From assembly GCF_001677275.1 (NCBI RefSeq), contig NZ_CP016177.1, positions 186,001 through 250,000 on the forward strand: a stretch of 64,000 nt of DNA, written 5' to 3'. The position numbers and the translations under genes are program-made. The stretch is from Vibrio breoganii (GTDB lineage Bacteria; Pseudomonadota; Gammaproteobacteria; Enterobacterales; Vibrionaceae). The notes below the pieces were generated by a model. It was given only the letters and a program-made list of their open reading frames with translations, searched no databases and was not told where the DNA came from. Below are positions 10,081 to 18,483 of this stretch, piece by piece; position 1 is the stretch's first letter, and each line of letters starts with the position of its first letter.

Positions 10081-10089
10081 ATTTTTTCC

Positions 10090-10614
10090 TTAGTACTCAA
10101 GCTCATCAACAGTGTGATGATGGTTGGTGAATACACAGATATCGCCAGCAATATTCAAAGATTTTTCTGCGATTTCTTTTGCGTCTAGCTCAGTGTTCTC
10201 TAACAGTGCGATCGCAGCTGCTTGGGCAAAGTTGCCACCAGAACCGATTGCGATAAGGTCATTCTCCGGCTGAACGACATCGCCGTTACCCGTAATGATC
10301 AAAGAAGCGGTTTCGTCTGCAACGGCCAGTAGAGCTTCAAGGCGACGAAGGGCGCGGTCACTGCGCCAATCTTTTGCCAGCTCAACGGCAGCGCGAGTCA
10401 AGTGGCCTTGGTGCATTTGTAGCTTGCTTTCAAAACGCTCAAATAGCGTGAATGCATCGGCGGTACCACCAGCAAAGCCTGCCAGTACTTTGCCATTGTA
10501 AAGTCGGCGAACTTTCTGTGCGTTGCCTTTCATGACGGTATTGCCTAGAGATACTTGTCCATCACCAGCGATGACGACTTTATTATTTCGGCGTACGGAT
10601 ACTATGGTAGTCAC
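10090..10614 (-). CDS. hslV: HslV, peptidase subunit of the HslUV protease
   Basis: Proteasome-related threonine peptidase that forms a double hexamer capped by HslU. After removal of the initiator Met the new N-terminus is Thr-Thr-Ile-Val-Ser, the catalytic Thr1; GDGQVSLG and the conserved Lys in RNNKVVIAG follow. The Gly-Ser-Gly-Gly block ([14 protein letters not shown]) is at about residue 123. The start codon is GTG (10612-10614) with AAGGAAAC eight bases upstream. Length 174 is usual. First gene of the hslVU operon, preceded by a near-consensus heat-shock promoter. Confidence 0.97.
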   Translation of the reverse strand: MTTIVSVRRNNKVVIAGDGQVSLGNTVMKGNAQKVRRLYNGKVLAGFAGGTADAFTLFERFESKLQMHQGHLTRAAVELAKDWRSDRALRRLEALLAVADETASLIITGNGDVVQPENDLIAIGSGGNFAQAAAIALLENTELDAKEIAEKSLNIAGDICVFTNHHHTVDELEY

Positions 10615-10651
10615 GAGGTTTCCTTCTTATTTCACCAGTGAGATAGAAATA

Positions 10652-10680
10652 GAATGGGGATCGTCGAAAGCAAATTCAAG
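10652..10680 (-). promoter_or_regulatory. Sigma-32 (RpoH) heat-shock promoter of hslVU
   Basis: Read on the minus strand, CTTGAA (10680-10675), a 15-base spacer and CCCCATTC (10659-10652) agree almost perfectly with the RpoH consensus. It lies about 40 bases upstream of the hslV GTG and downstream of the ftsN terminator, so hslVU has its own heat-shock control. Confidence 0.9.
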
Positions 10681-10722
10681 GTAAGTGACCTGTAGAGGTA
10701 GTGTGTGATTGTCTACACGTCA

Positions 10723-10750
10723 GAAAAAAGCCTCAGTGAATACTGAGGCT
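10723..10750 (-). terminator. Terminator of ftsN
   Basis: Nine-pair perfect stem (10729-10737 with 10742-10750), four-base loop, followed on the minus strand by six T. It separates ftsN from the hslV promoter. Confidence 0.9.
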
Positions 10751-10759
10751 ATAAGGGAT

Positions 10760-11308
10760 TTAGTTCCCGGTGTCTTTCCAAATTACACAAGGCTCAATCT
10801 TGGCGCGTTGCAGTTTATGCTTATCGCGCTCAGCGTCTCGCTTGCGGTCATATGGGCCTAACACTACGCGATACCAGCTGCTGCCTTCTCGCTGTTTAAC
10901 CTGGCTATTTAGGCCTTGGAATGCAATATCCATCTTTCTCTCATCTGCCTGAGAGCGAGTCTTGTATGCTCCACACTGCATTACATAAGGGATTTCTGAA
11001 AGCACTTCTTCCTTAGGAACGACCTTTACCTCACGCTCTGGAAGAGTCTTCACATACTCCCATTGCTCTTCGGGGGGCGGTGGAAGAAGCTCTGAGTTGT
11101 CTACCTCAGGAGCTTTGGTTTTTGAGCTGTCTACCTTGACTGGCTTTGGCGGCTCAGGGTCTTGGCTTAATACGTAAAGCCCATAGCTAAATCCTCCCAG
11201 CATTAAGCCTGCTAGGATGATTGCTTTCCATGGTTTTTTTGGGGGGGCAGGTTTACGCGTATTCTTTGCTTGCGTACGGCCACCCTTCACATAGTCTTTT
11301 CTTGCCAC
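10760..11308 (-). CDS. ftsN: Cell division protein FtsN
   Basis: Bitopic septal protein that triggers constriction by activating FtsA/FtsQLB and septal peptidoglycan synthesis. The short basic cytoplasmic tail contains the MARKDYVKGGR start typical of FtsN, followed by one membrane helix (about 29-47), a proline-rich linker (EPPKPVK, LLPPPPEEQW), and a C-terminal SPOR domain (about 105-178; YVMQCGAYKTRSQADERK, WYRVVLGPY) that binds denuded glycan strands. At 182 residues it is shorter than the Escherichia coli protein (319) because the linker is short. The gene sits between cytR and hslVU as in other enteric relatives. Confidence 0.92.
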   Translation of the reverse strand: MARKDYVKGGRTQAKNTRKPAPPKKPWKAIILAGLMLGGFSYGLYVLSQDPEPPKPVKVDSSKTKAPEVDNSELLPPPPEEQWEYVKTLPEREVKVVPKEEVLSEIPYVMQCGAYKTRSQADERKMDIAFQGLNSQVKQREGSSWYRVVLGPYDRKRDAERDKHKLQRAKIEPCVIWKDTGN

Positions 11309-11373
11309 TCGATTAGTCTATTCCGTTGTTAACCATATCTATGTTAATGCAGAAGTCGCCCAGATAATAGAGC

Positions 11374-12378
11374 TTAGTAACTCGGCGGTAAGGTACTTTC
11401 TCTTACCACTAGCTCTGTATCAAGAAGTCGTGAGCCTGAATTGATCTCATTGCCATTAAGAAGTTCGAACAGCATTTGAGTGGCTTGATAGCCGATATCG
11501 TAGCGAGGCTGGGATACTGTGGTCAGTGGTGGATCGCAGTATTCGGAAAACTCGATATTATCGAATCCGATAAATGAGATGTCCTGTGGAACTCTCAGTC
11601 CCATATTTTTGGCTTCTTTGATTGCGCCAATCGCCATCATATCGTTGTGACAAAAAACAGCGCTGGGCGGAGAGCCGGCACTCATCAGTTTACGCAGTGC
11701 CAGTGCCCCAGATTCGAAGCTAAAGTCGCCATTGGCAGAATTGGTCAAATCAATACTGAGGCCCGCGCGTCGCAATGCTTGCTGGAAGCCCTGACTTCGG
11801 AAACTAGACAGCGGAGCATTATCTGGCCCACGGATCTCTCCTATGCGCTTATGTCCCAACTTAGCAAGATAGTTCACTGCTTGAAAAGAAGCGGTGAGGT
11901 TGTCTATATGCACGGTTGGCAGTTCCAACTCTGGGGCGTATTCGCACGCCATCACCATAGGTGGAAGGTTTCTTTGCTCTGATTTACTGGCATCAATAGG
12001 TAAATCGGTGCCTAGCAAGATCAAACCATCCGCTTGCTTAGAATAGATGAGATTAACCAGTGAGTTATCTCGACATTTTTGCTGTGAGCTGTCGCCGTGC
12101 AGTATTAGGTAGCCTTGTTCTGAAGCCGCCGCTTCGATACCGCGGATGATCTCAGAAAAGTAGGGATCGCATAAGTCAGGGACTATGACTACGAGGGTTC
12201 TTGATTCGTTGCGTTTCATGCTACGCATCATCGCGCTTGGGCAGTAACCCGACTCGATAACCGCCTCTTCTACTCGCTTACGAGTTGAGGAGGAAACCTT
12301 TTCTGGGTTCATTAACGCTCTTGATACTGTCGCAGTGGAAACGCCAGCGAGTTCAGCAACATCCTTCATGGTCGCCAT
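11374..12378 (-). CDS. cytR: CytR, LacI-family repressor of nucleoside catabolism
   Basis: In E. coli and Vibrio CytR represses nucleoside uptake and breakdown genes together with CRP, and is released by cytidine; in V. cholerae it is also needed for natural competence. The N-terminal helix-turn-helix and hinge are clear (MKDVAELAGVSTATVSRAL, then NPEKVSSSTRKRVEEA), followed by a periplasmic-binding-protein-like effector domain. Length 334 and the position between priA and ftsN support CytR over other LacI members. A CRP-like site lies about 156 bases upstream. Confidence 0.92.
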   Translation of the reverse strand: MATMKDVAELAGVSTATVSRALMNPEKVSSSTRKRVEEAVIESGYCPSAMMRSMKRNESRTLVVIVPDLCDPYFSEIIRGIEAAASEQGYLILHGDSSQQKCRDNSLVNLIYSKQADGLILLGTDLPIDASKSEQRNLPPMVMACEYAPELELPTVHIDNLTASFQAVNYLAKLGHKRIGEIRGPDNAPLSSFRSQGFQQALRRAGLSIDLTNSANGDFSFESGALALRKLMSAGSPPSAVFCHNDMMAIGAIKEAKNMGLRVPQDISFIGFDNIEFSEYCDPPLTTVSQPRYDIGYQATQMLFELLNGNEINSGSRLLDTELVVRESTLPPSY

Positions 12379-12533
12379 AGTACACCTATCCTCTATGATA
12401 ATTTGTGCGTGCTTGATTCAATCCGTGAAACAAGATGGTATTAAATACTCACGTCTTAATGTCTGTGAAAAATAAGTGTAAACATTTTTTTCCGTACAGT
12501 TTACGGGACATGTAGCAAAAACGAACAACTTGG

Positions 12534-12549
12534 TGTGAGATGACTCTCA
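12534..12549 (-). promoter_or_regulatory. CRP-like site upstream of cytR
   Basis: TGTGA-N6-TCTCA differs by one base from the CRP consensus TGTGA-N6-TCACA. It lies between priA and cytR, about 156 bases before the cytR ATG. Regulation by cAMP-CRP is an inference, supported by the known partnership of CRP and CytR. Confidence 0.4.
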
Positions 12550-12569
12550 TTTCGTCATATGCACGCAGT

Positions 12570-14771
12570 TTAACTTAAATCTTGTGGCTCTACATCTATG
12601 TTCCAACGTACTTTTTTTGAGTTGGGTAGCATTTCGATTGCAGGTTTTGCACTCATTAGCAGTTTTTGCATGGTCGAGCGCAACTGGCACTGCAAAATAA
12701 GTTGCCAACGAGATTTTCCTGCACGCTTGGCCATTGGGGCTGGAGTTGGCCCTAATACCCAGCAATGTTCATCAAACAATGGATGGGCTTCAAGGGTATG
12801 GCGCACCTGCCTCAAGAAGTCTTCAGCGAGCTGTGAGTGGTTTGATTCCGCACGAAATAGTGACAGGCTGGCGTAAGGTGGCAATTGCGCCACTCGTCGC
12901 TCCATGAGTGCCCCTTGTGCAAAATCTGGATAGCCCTTGTGAAGCAGTGCTTGTAGTAATGAATGCTCGGGATGGTGCGTTTGTAGCACCACATGCCCAG
13001 GTTTACTGGCGCGTCCTGCACGACCTGCCACTTGGATGAACAGTTGCGCGAGCTTCTCTGACGCTCTGAAGTCACTGCTGTATAGAGAAGAGTCGACATC
13101 TAATAGTGCTACTAAGGTAACGTCAGGAAAGTGATGTCCCTTAGCTAGCATTTGCGTGCCAATGAGAATTTGGTATTCCCCTTTGCGGATAGACTCAAGC
13201 GCTGCCTCTAGACTGCCTTTTCGGCGCGTGTTGTCTCTATCAATACGTATGGTCTTGTATTCAGGGAATAGGGTCTCAAGGTGGGTTTCCAGCTGCTCTG
13301 TGCCCACGCCAACTGTCACCAAGTGAGTAGAGCCACAGCTTTGACATTGGTGTACGACGGGCTTTTGCGAGCCACAGTGGTGACAACGCATCTCACTACT
13401 GCCTTGGTGGAAGGTATAATAGGCATCACATCGATGACACTCTGCAATCCAGCCACATTCATGACACATCATAGCTGGAGAGAACCCGCGACGGTTCAAA
13501 AACAGCATGACCTGGTTGCCCTGCTGCAAGTGCTTTCGCATCTGTGCAATCAAGGGAGCGCTCAAGCCACTCTCTAGGTATAAGCCTTTAACGTCTATAA
13601 CGCCGTTCTTTGCCGGTTTCGCGCCGCCAGCCCGCTCAGTCAGTTGCAAGTGCAGATACTTGTTGGACAATGCGTTGTTCAGGGTCTCTAAAGACGGTGT
13701 CGCAGAACCCAATACAATAGGGATGGATTCGGAATGAGCGCGCATTATCGCCATGTCTCGCGCATGATAACGTAAGCTGTCCTGCTGTTTATATGAGGAG
13801 TCATGTTCCTCATCGACAATGATAATGCCAAGGTTGGCAAACGGAGTCAGCAGGGCAGAGCGAGTGCCAATAAGGATCCCACATTCTTTATTCTTTGCTG
13901 CAAGCCAAGCATTTAGTCGCTCAGTGTCATTGAGGCCAGAATGAATGGTTGCGATAGGAACATTAAAGCGTCGCTTAAATCGATTGATGGTTTGTGGTGT
14001 CAGGCCTATTTCTGGGACTAGTACCAAGGCTTGCTTGCCTTGGTTGACGACCTTTTCAATCAACTGCAGGTAAACCTCGGTCTTTCCTGAACCCGTCACA
14101 CCATCCAATAAAGCACATTCATAGCCATCGATATGATTAACCGTCACTACCGCTAGCATTTGTTCGTGATTAAGCTCTCGCTTGTCGTCTTCGTTGACTC
14201 GAATCTTTTGCCATTGGTCGTTGATCTCAAGGACCTCTGAAGACGTTACCCACTCTTTATCTTGTAATGCCTTTATAACCGAGCTCGATATTTCCATATC
14301 TACTAGCTCGTGATGGGGTAAAGGACCATGTTGTAGGGCGTTCATTACCTTGGCTTGCTGCACCGCTCGTCCAAAGCCTTGCATCAATTGATTACGACCA
14401 GACTCCGTGAGTTGCCAGGATTTTTGAGGCTGCTTTTGTGCAGGTTTGCCTTTGCGCAGTGCGCCGGGCATTGCTCCGTTTAGGGTATCGCCCAAAGGAT
14501 ATTGGTAAAATCGGCTGCCCCAATGAATTAATCGATACAGCTTCTCTGGCCATATGGGTTCTTGGTCAAGGACCTCCGTTAAAGGTTTAAGCTTGTTAAT
14601 ATCGTATTCTGATTGATGGGTGAGAGCAGTGATCACACCAAGGAGCTTTTTTGGACCAAATGGAACCCATACGCGCACACCTACCACAGGAAATAGGTGG
14701 GCAGGGATGATGTATTCAAATTCTTTATCCAGAGGTACAGGTAGGGCAACTCTGGCAATGGTTGGTCGCAT
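12570..14771 (-). CDS. priA: Primosomal protein N' (replication restart helicase)
   Basis: 3'-5' DNA helicase that recognises stalled forks and reloads the replisome. MRPTIARVALPVPLDKEFEY is the 3'-DNA-end-binding domain start; LLDGVTGSGKTEVYL is Walker A; VDEEHDSSYK is the DEEH box of superfamily 2; eight zinc-binding cysteines lie in the CHECGWIAECHRCD to CQSCGS stretch; GTQMLAKGHHFPDV is a late helicase motif. I take ATG 14771 because it gives the E. coli-like N-terminus and a 733-residue product; another ATG lies nine codons upstream. Divergent from rpmE. Confidence 0.95.
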   Translation of the reverse strand: MRPTIARVALPVPLDKEFEYIIPAHLFPVVGVRVWVPFGPKKLLGVITALTHQSEYDINKLKPLTEVLDQEPIWPEKLYRLIHWGSRFYQYPLGDTLNGAMPGALRKGKPAQKQPQKSWQLTESGRNQLMQGFGRAVQQAKVMNALQHGPLPHHELVDMEISSSVIKALQDKEWVTSSEVLEINDQWQKIRVNEDDKRELNHEQMLAVVTVNHIDGYECALLDGVTGSGKTEVYLQLIEKVVNQGKQALVLVPEIGLTPQTINRFKRRFNVPIATIHSGLNDTERLNAWLAAKNKECGILIGTRSALLTPFANLGIIIVDEEHDSSYKQQDSLRYHARDMAIMRAHSESIPIVLGSATPSLETLNNALSNKYLHLQLTERAGGAKPAKNGVIDVKGLYLESGLSAPLIAQMRKHLQQGNQVMLFLNRRGFSPAMMCHECGWIAECHRCDAYYTFHQGSSEMRCHHCGSQKPVVHQCQSCGSTHLVTVGVGTEQLETHLETLFPEYKTIRIDRDNTRRKGSLEAALESIRKGEYQILIGTQMLAKGHHFPDVTLVALLDVDSSLYSSDFRASEKLAQLFIQVAGRAGRASKPGHVVLQTHHPEHSLLQALLHKGYPDFAQGALMERRVAQLPPYASLSLFRAESNHSQLAEDFLRQVRHTLEAHPLFDEHCWVLGPTPAPMAKRAGKSRWQLILQCQLRSTMQKLLMSAKPAIEMLPNSKKVRWNIDVEPQDLS

Positions 14772-14856
14772 GAGATCTCTTTGGGGCTTTGCATTCAAGA
14801 ACGGACAGTCATGATAATACTAGAGAAAAGCCCATAAGATTACGATAATTGAATGT

Positions 14857-14903
14857 AGGTGAATCAAGCTCACCTTCGTAACTCTTTACTATAAAGAGTT
14901 ACG
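14857..14903. repeat. Two adjacent inverted repeats between priA and rpmE
   Basis: A 6-bp repeat (14857-14862 with 14870-14875, seven-base loop) is followed one base later by a 12-bp perfect repeat (14877-14888 with 14892-14903, three-base loop). Neither is followed by a T-run on either strand, so they do not look like intrinsic terminators. They could be an operator for the divergent genes, hairpins in the priA 5' UTR, or a small repetitive element. Confidence 0.7.
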
Positions 14904-14962
14904 GTGAAAAAAGTGGCGAAAAAAGGGACAAATAAGTTGATCCCAACAGACTATTTCATTAC

Positions 14963-14968
14963 TATACT
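14963..14968 (+). promoter_or_regulatory. Possible -10 element of rpmE
   Basis: TATACT lies about 100 bases before the rpmE ATG, with a weak -35 region (a TTGATC at 14937-14942 has an overlong 20-base spacer). It would leave a 5' UTR of roughly 95 bases, long enough for the autogenous control known for L31 in E. coli. Confidence 0.4.
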
Positions 14969-15070
14969 GCGCCTTGAAGATGTCGTATTAAACGATATCA
15001 CTGTTAGAAACTACGTGTGGTGTTCAGCATAGAACTGGATAGCGACACGGCCTATAAATGAGGTTTTCCC

Positions 15071-15289
15071 ATGAAAGCAGGTATCCATCCTGAGTACAAA
15101 GCAGTTACTGCAACATGTTCTTGCGGCAACACTTTTGAGTTCAACTCAACTCTAGCTAAAGAATCTATCCACCTAGACGTATGTGACAAATGTCACCCGT
15201 TCTACACTGGTAAGCAACGTATCGTTGATACTGGCGGCCGTGTTGATCGCTTTAACAAGCGTTTCGGTGCTCTTTCTTCTAAGAAGTAA
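15071..15289 (+). CDS. rpmE: 50S ribosomal protein L31 (zinc-binding form)
   Basis: Bridges the ribosomal subunits at the central protuberance. The 72-residue protein keeps the C+ zinc site: Cys16, Cys18, Cys37 and Cys40 in TCSCGNTF and [10 protein letters not shown]. The end [11 protein letters not shown] is typical. This is the zinc-dependent L31, as opposed to the cysteine-free paralogue induced by Zur under zinc starvation. GAGG precedes the ATG. Single-gene unit closed by its own terminator. Confidence 0.97.
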   Translation: MKAGIHPEYKAVTATCSCGNTFEFNSTLAKESIHLDVCDKCHPFYTGKQRIVDTGGRVDRFNKRFGALSSKK

Positions 15290-15310
15290 TCTTAGTTGTA
15301 AAGAAACAGA

Positions 15311-15336
15311 AAAAGGTCGCTTAGGCGGCCTTTTTT
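15311..15336 (+). terminator. Terminator of rpmE
   Basis: Stem of about nine pairs including GGTCGC (15315-15320) with GCGGCC (15325-15330, one G-U), four-base loop, then six T. Confidence 0.88.
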
Positions 15337-15457
15337 GATCTCAGCTGAAAGCAAAGATTACAATTCATAGTGTTGCTACTATGTAGCACATTAACTGATT
15401 TTTATTTACACTTAACACTTCTATTATTTCCCTTACACCCTAAAGGATTTTCCTTCG

Positions 15458-16720
15458 ATGTCTGATGACCAACCTGTAAACGATTTTCGCCAGCAAGCTC
15501 TTGATTATCATGAGTTCCCTAAACCGGGAAAGATTGCTGTTGAGTTGACTACTCCTGCTGATTCTGTGCATGACCTTGCTTTGGCTTATAGCCCAGGTGT
15601 TGCTGAGCCAGTGCGTGAGATTGCTCAAAACGTGGATAACGTTTACAAGTACACTGCGAAAGGAAACATGGTTGCGGTTATCTCAAACGGCACCGCGATT
15701 TTGGGGCTAGGTAATCTAGGTCCTATGGCTTCAAAACCAGTAATGGAAGGTAAGGCGCTACTGTTCAAGCGTTTTGCTGGTCTAGACTCAATCGACATTG
15801 AAGTAAAGCACCGCACTATCGATGAATTCGTTGATACGGTAGCGGCAATTGCCGATACCTTTGGTGGTATTAACCTAGAAGACATTAAAGCACCAGATTG
15901 CTTTGAGATTGAAAGCCGCCTGATTGAACGCTGTGACGTGCCAGTTTTCCATGATGACCAACACGGTACTGCGATTGTTACCGCTGCAGGTATGCTGAAT
16001 GCCATTGAGCTTCAAGGGAAGCAACTGTGCGACTCTACCATTGTCTGTCTAGGTGCGGGTGCAGCGGCTGTTGCCTGTATGGAGCTGCTGATTAAGTGTG
16101 GCGCTCAGCGTGAAAAAATCTACATGCTAGATCGTAAGGGTGTGATTCACACGCGTCGTGACGACTTGAATGAATACAAACAGCTGTTTGCTAATAACAC
16201 CGACAAGCGTACGCTAGAAGATGTTATTGAAGGAGCAGATCTGTTCTTGGGTGTATCAGGGCCAAACTTATTATCTCCAGAAGCACTGGCACTAATGGGC
16301 GACAAGCCTGTGGTATTCGCTTGTTCAAACCCAGATCCAGAGATTAAGCCAGAGCTTGCGCACAAAGTACGTACTGACCTTATCATGGGTACAGGCCGTT
16401 CTGATTACCCAAATCAGGTCAACAATGTTATCTGCTTCCCGTTCATCTTCCGTGGTGCATTGGACGTTCGTGCCAGTGAAATCAATATTGAGATGAAGCT
16501 TGCGGCAGTAGAAGCGATTCGTCAGCTGGCGAAAGAGCCTGTTCCTGCAGAAGTATTGAAAGCGGCGGGTGTCGAGTCTTTAGAATTTGGTACGGGTTAC
16601 ATCATTCCAAAACCTATGGACCCTCGTTTGCTTCCTCGTGTGGCAAGAGCGGTAGCTGAGGCTGCGGTTGAATCTGGTGTGGCACGCATTGAGCTACCAG
16701 AAGGCTACATGCAGGGATAA
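15458..16720 (+). CDS. Malic enzyme (malate oxidoreductase, decarboxylating)
   Basis: Decarboxylates malate to pyruvate with NAD(P)H formation. The N-terminal malic domain (AYSPGVAEPVREIA, SNGTAILGLGNLGP near residue 68) and a C-terminal NAD(P)-binding domain with CLGAGAAAVACMELL near residue 197 are seen. DDQHGTAIV is a family signature. At 420 residues it lacks the phosphotransacetylase domain that makes E. coli MaeB about 760 residues long, so it is the short form. AAAGGA precedes the ATG by about 10 bases. Cofactor preference cannot be read safely. Confidence 0.93.
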   Translation: MSDDQPVNDFRQQALDYHEFPKPGKIAVELTTPADSVHDLALAYSPGVAEPVREIAQNVDNVYKYTAKGNMVAVISNGTAILGLGNLGPMASKPVMEGKALLFKRFAGLDSIDIEVKHRTIDEFVDTVAAIADTFGGINLEDIKAPDCFEIESRLIERCDVPVFHDDQHGTAIVTAAGMLNAIELQGKQLCDSTIVCLGAGAAAVACMELLIKCGAQREKIYMLDRKGVIHTRRDDLNEYKQLFANNTDKRTLEDVIEGADLFLGVSGPNLLSPEALALMGDKPVVFACSNPDPEIKPELAHKVRTDLIMGTGRSDYPNQVNNVICFPFIFRGALDVRASEINIEMKLAAVEAIRQLAKEPVPAEVLKAAGVESLEFGTGYIIPKPMDPRLLPRVARAVAEAAVESGVARIELPEGYMQG

Positions 16721-16734
16721 ATCCCGAACATGTA

Positions 16735-16772
16735 AAAAGGGGGTTAGAGTACGCGTACTCTAACCCCCTTTT
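16735..16772. terminator. Bidirectional terminator between the malic enzyme gene and metJ
   Basis: A perfect 38-base palindrome (two 19-base arms meeting between 16753 and 16754), with A-run on the left and T-run on the right. It can stop both convergent genes. The uninterrupted symmetry is unusually long for a terminator. Confidence 0.88.
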
Positions 16773-16809
16773 GCTATTTACTCACTGGTATATCAAATTA
16801 CCAAGCTAA

Positions 16810-17127
16810 TCAGTCATCAAATACTTCTAGCTCAATACCTAGATCAGACATGATTTGCTGGGCTTCAGCAGGGATCTCATCAGGGTGGTCTTTTCTTAGG
16901 TCTTCGTCAGTAGGTAGAGGCTGTCCTGTGTAGGCATGCAAGAATGCCTCACAAAGCAGTTCGCTATTGGTAGCATGACGCAGGTTGTTCACCTGGCGAC
17001 GAGTGCGCTCGTCAGTCAGAATCTTAAGAACCTTAAGCGGAATAGACACAGTGATCTTTTTAACTTGAGTACTTTTTTTACCGTGCTCAGCATATGGGCT
17101 GATGTAATCGCCATTCCAGTCTGCCAT
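16810..17127 (-). CDS. metJ: MetJ, methionine repressor
   Basis: Ribbon-helix-helix repressor that binds tandem 8-bp met boxes when loaded with S-adenosylmethionine. At 105 residues it matches the family; [19 protein letters not shown] contains the DNA-contacting beta ribbon and [20 protein letters not shown] the following helices. It is divergent from metB with met boxes in between, so it should repress both itself and metB-metL, and metF downstream. Confidence 0.97.
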   Translation of the reverse strand: MADWNGDYISPYAEHGKKSTQVKKITVSIPLKVLKILTDERTRRQVNNLRHATNSELLCEAFLHAYTGQPLPTDEDLRKDHPDEIPAEAQQIMSDLGIELEVFDD

Positions 17128-17203
17128 TGGAAACCTTTTATTACCTAATATAAGAGTTAATACCCAATTCTAGCGATATTGACTGCTATATGTAAAGGCA
17201 TTT

Positions 17204-17227
17204 AGACGTCTAGATGTGTTGATGTCT
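17204..17227. promoter_or_regulatory. MetJ operator (three tandem met boxes) between metJ and metB
   Basis: Three contiguous 8-bp units: AGACGTCT (17204-17211, perfect consensus), AGATGTGT (17212-17219) and TGATGTCT (17220-17227). MetJ binds such arrays cooperatively. Confidence 0.9.
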
Positions 17228-17317
17228 GATGGTTATCGGGGTAATCTATGAACAGAATTAGATTAATTTGATTGGTATCAAACTCCACCAGTCATTGTCA
17301 AAGGAAAGGACAAGAAA

Positions 17318-18481
17318 ATGAGCAGTAAACACAAGTCATCGACGATTGCCGTTCGTACTGGTATCGAATCTGATACCCAACACCATGCTGTTGTTCCCCC
17401 AATTTATCTGTCCACTAACTATGGTTTTCCTTCATTCGGAGATGTACCAAAGTACGACTATACCCGCTCAGGAAATCCAAATCGAGGATTACTAGAGACG
17501 GCACTGTTTGAGTTGGAATCGGGTAAAGGTGCGGTGGTGACAAACTGTGGCACCTCGGCTCTTAATTTATGGGTTTCAGCATTTTTAGGCCCTGATGATT
17601 TAATTGTTGCGCCGCATGACTGCTACGGCGGGACCTACCGTCTATTCAACACGCGATCATTAAAGGGTGACTTCAAGGTAGAGTTTGTCGATCAATCGGA
17701 TGAACAGGCACTTGCCGCAGCAATAGCAAAAAAGCCTAAGCTTATTCTTATCGAAACGCCGTCTAACCCGCTGGTTCGCGTCGTGGATATCGCAAAAGTA
17801 TGTCAGCAAGCGGCTGAGGTTGGTGCATTAGTGGGCGTCGACAACACCTTTTTGACACCGATATTCCAAAAGCCTCTAGAGCTGGGCGCGGACTTCGTTA
17901 TTCATTCAACCACCAAGTACATTAATGGCCACTCTGACGTTATTGGCGGTGTGGTGATCACCAAAACTGAAGAACAGGCAGAAGAGCTTGGCTGGTGGGG
18001 CAATTGCATCGGCGCGACAGGCACTCCATTTGATAGCTACATGACGCTGCGTGGCATTCGTACCTTGGGCGCTCGAATGCGTGTTCATGAAGAAGGCTCA
18101 CAGCAGATCCTAAGCTACCTTAAGTCGCAGAAGCGCGTTAAGACCATCTACCACCCAAGCCTTCCTGAGCATCCTGGGCATGATATTGCCAAGCGCCAAC
18201 AGTCTGGCTTTGGCAGTATGCTGAGCTTTGAGTTTGATGGCAGCATGGAAGAGCTAAAAACCTTTGTGGGTGGATTGAAGCTATTCTCTTTGGCAGAGTC
18301 TCTAGGTGGAGTAGAAAGCTTAATTTGCCACCCTGCGACTATGACGCACCGTGCTATGGGTGAAGAAGCCCTAGCCGAGGCGGGCGTTTCTCATTTCTTA
18401 TTACGTTTGTCTGTGGGTCTTGAAGACGCTGATGATCTGATTGATGACCTGATCCAAGCATTCGACCTAGTGGAGAAGTAA
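17318..18481 (+). CDS. metB: Cystathionine gamma-synthase
   Basis: PLP enzyme that joins cysteine to an O-acylhomoserine, the first sulfur step of transsulfuration to methionine. The PLP lysine is in DFVIHSTTKYINGHSDVIGG near residue 205; YDYTRSGNPNR and ETPSNPL are family blocks. The 387-residue length is usual. AAAGGA lies about nine bases before the ATG. Two bases separate its stop from metL. MetJ boxes lie about 90 bases upstream. Confidence 0.95.
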   Translation: MSSKHKSSTIAVRTGIESDTQHHAVVPPIYLSTNYGFPSFGDVPKYDYTRSGNPNRGLLETALFELESGKGAVVTNCGTSALNLWVSAFLGPDDLIVAPHDCYGGTYRLFNTRSLKGDFKVEFVDQSDEQALAAAIAKKPKLILIETPSNPLVRVVDIAKVCQQAAEVGALVGVDNTFLTPIFQKPLELGADFVIHSTTKYINGHSDVIGGVVITKTEEQAEELGWWGNCIGATGTPFDSYMTLRGIRTLGARMRVHEEGSQQILSYLKSQKRVKTIYHPSLPEHPGHDIAKRQQSGFGSMLSFEFDGSMEELKTFVGGLKLFSLAESLGGVESLICHPATMTHRAMGEEALAEAGVSHFLLRLSVGLEDADDLIDDLIQAFDLVEK

Positions 18482-18483
18482 GC

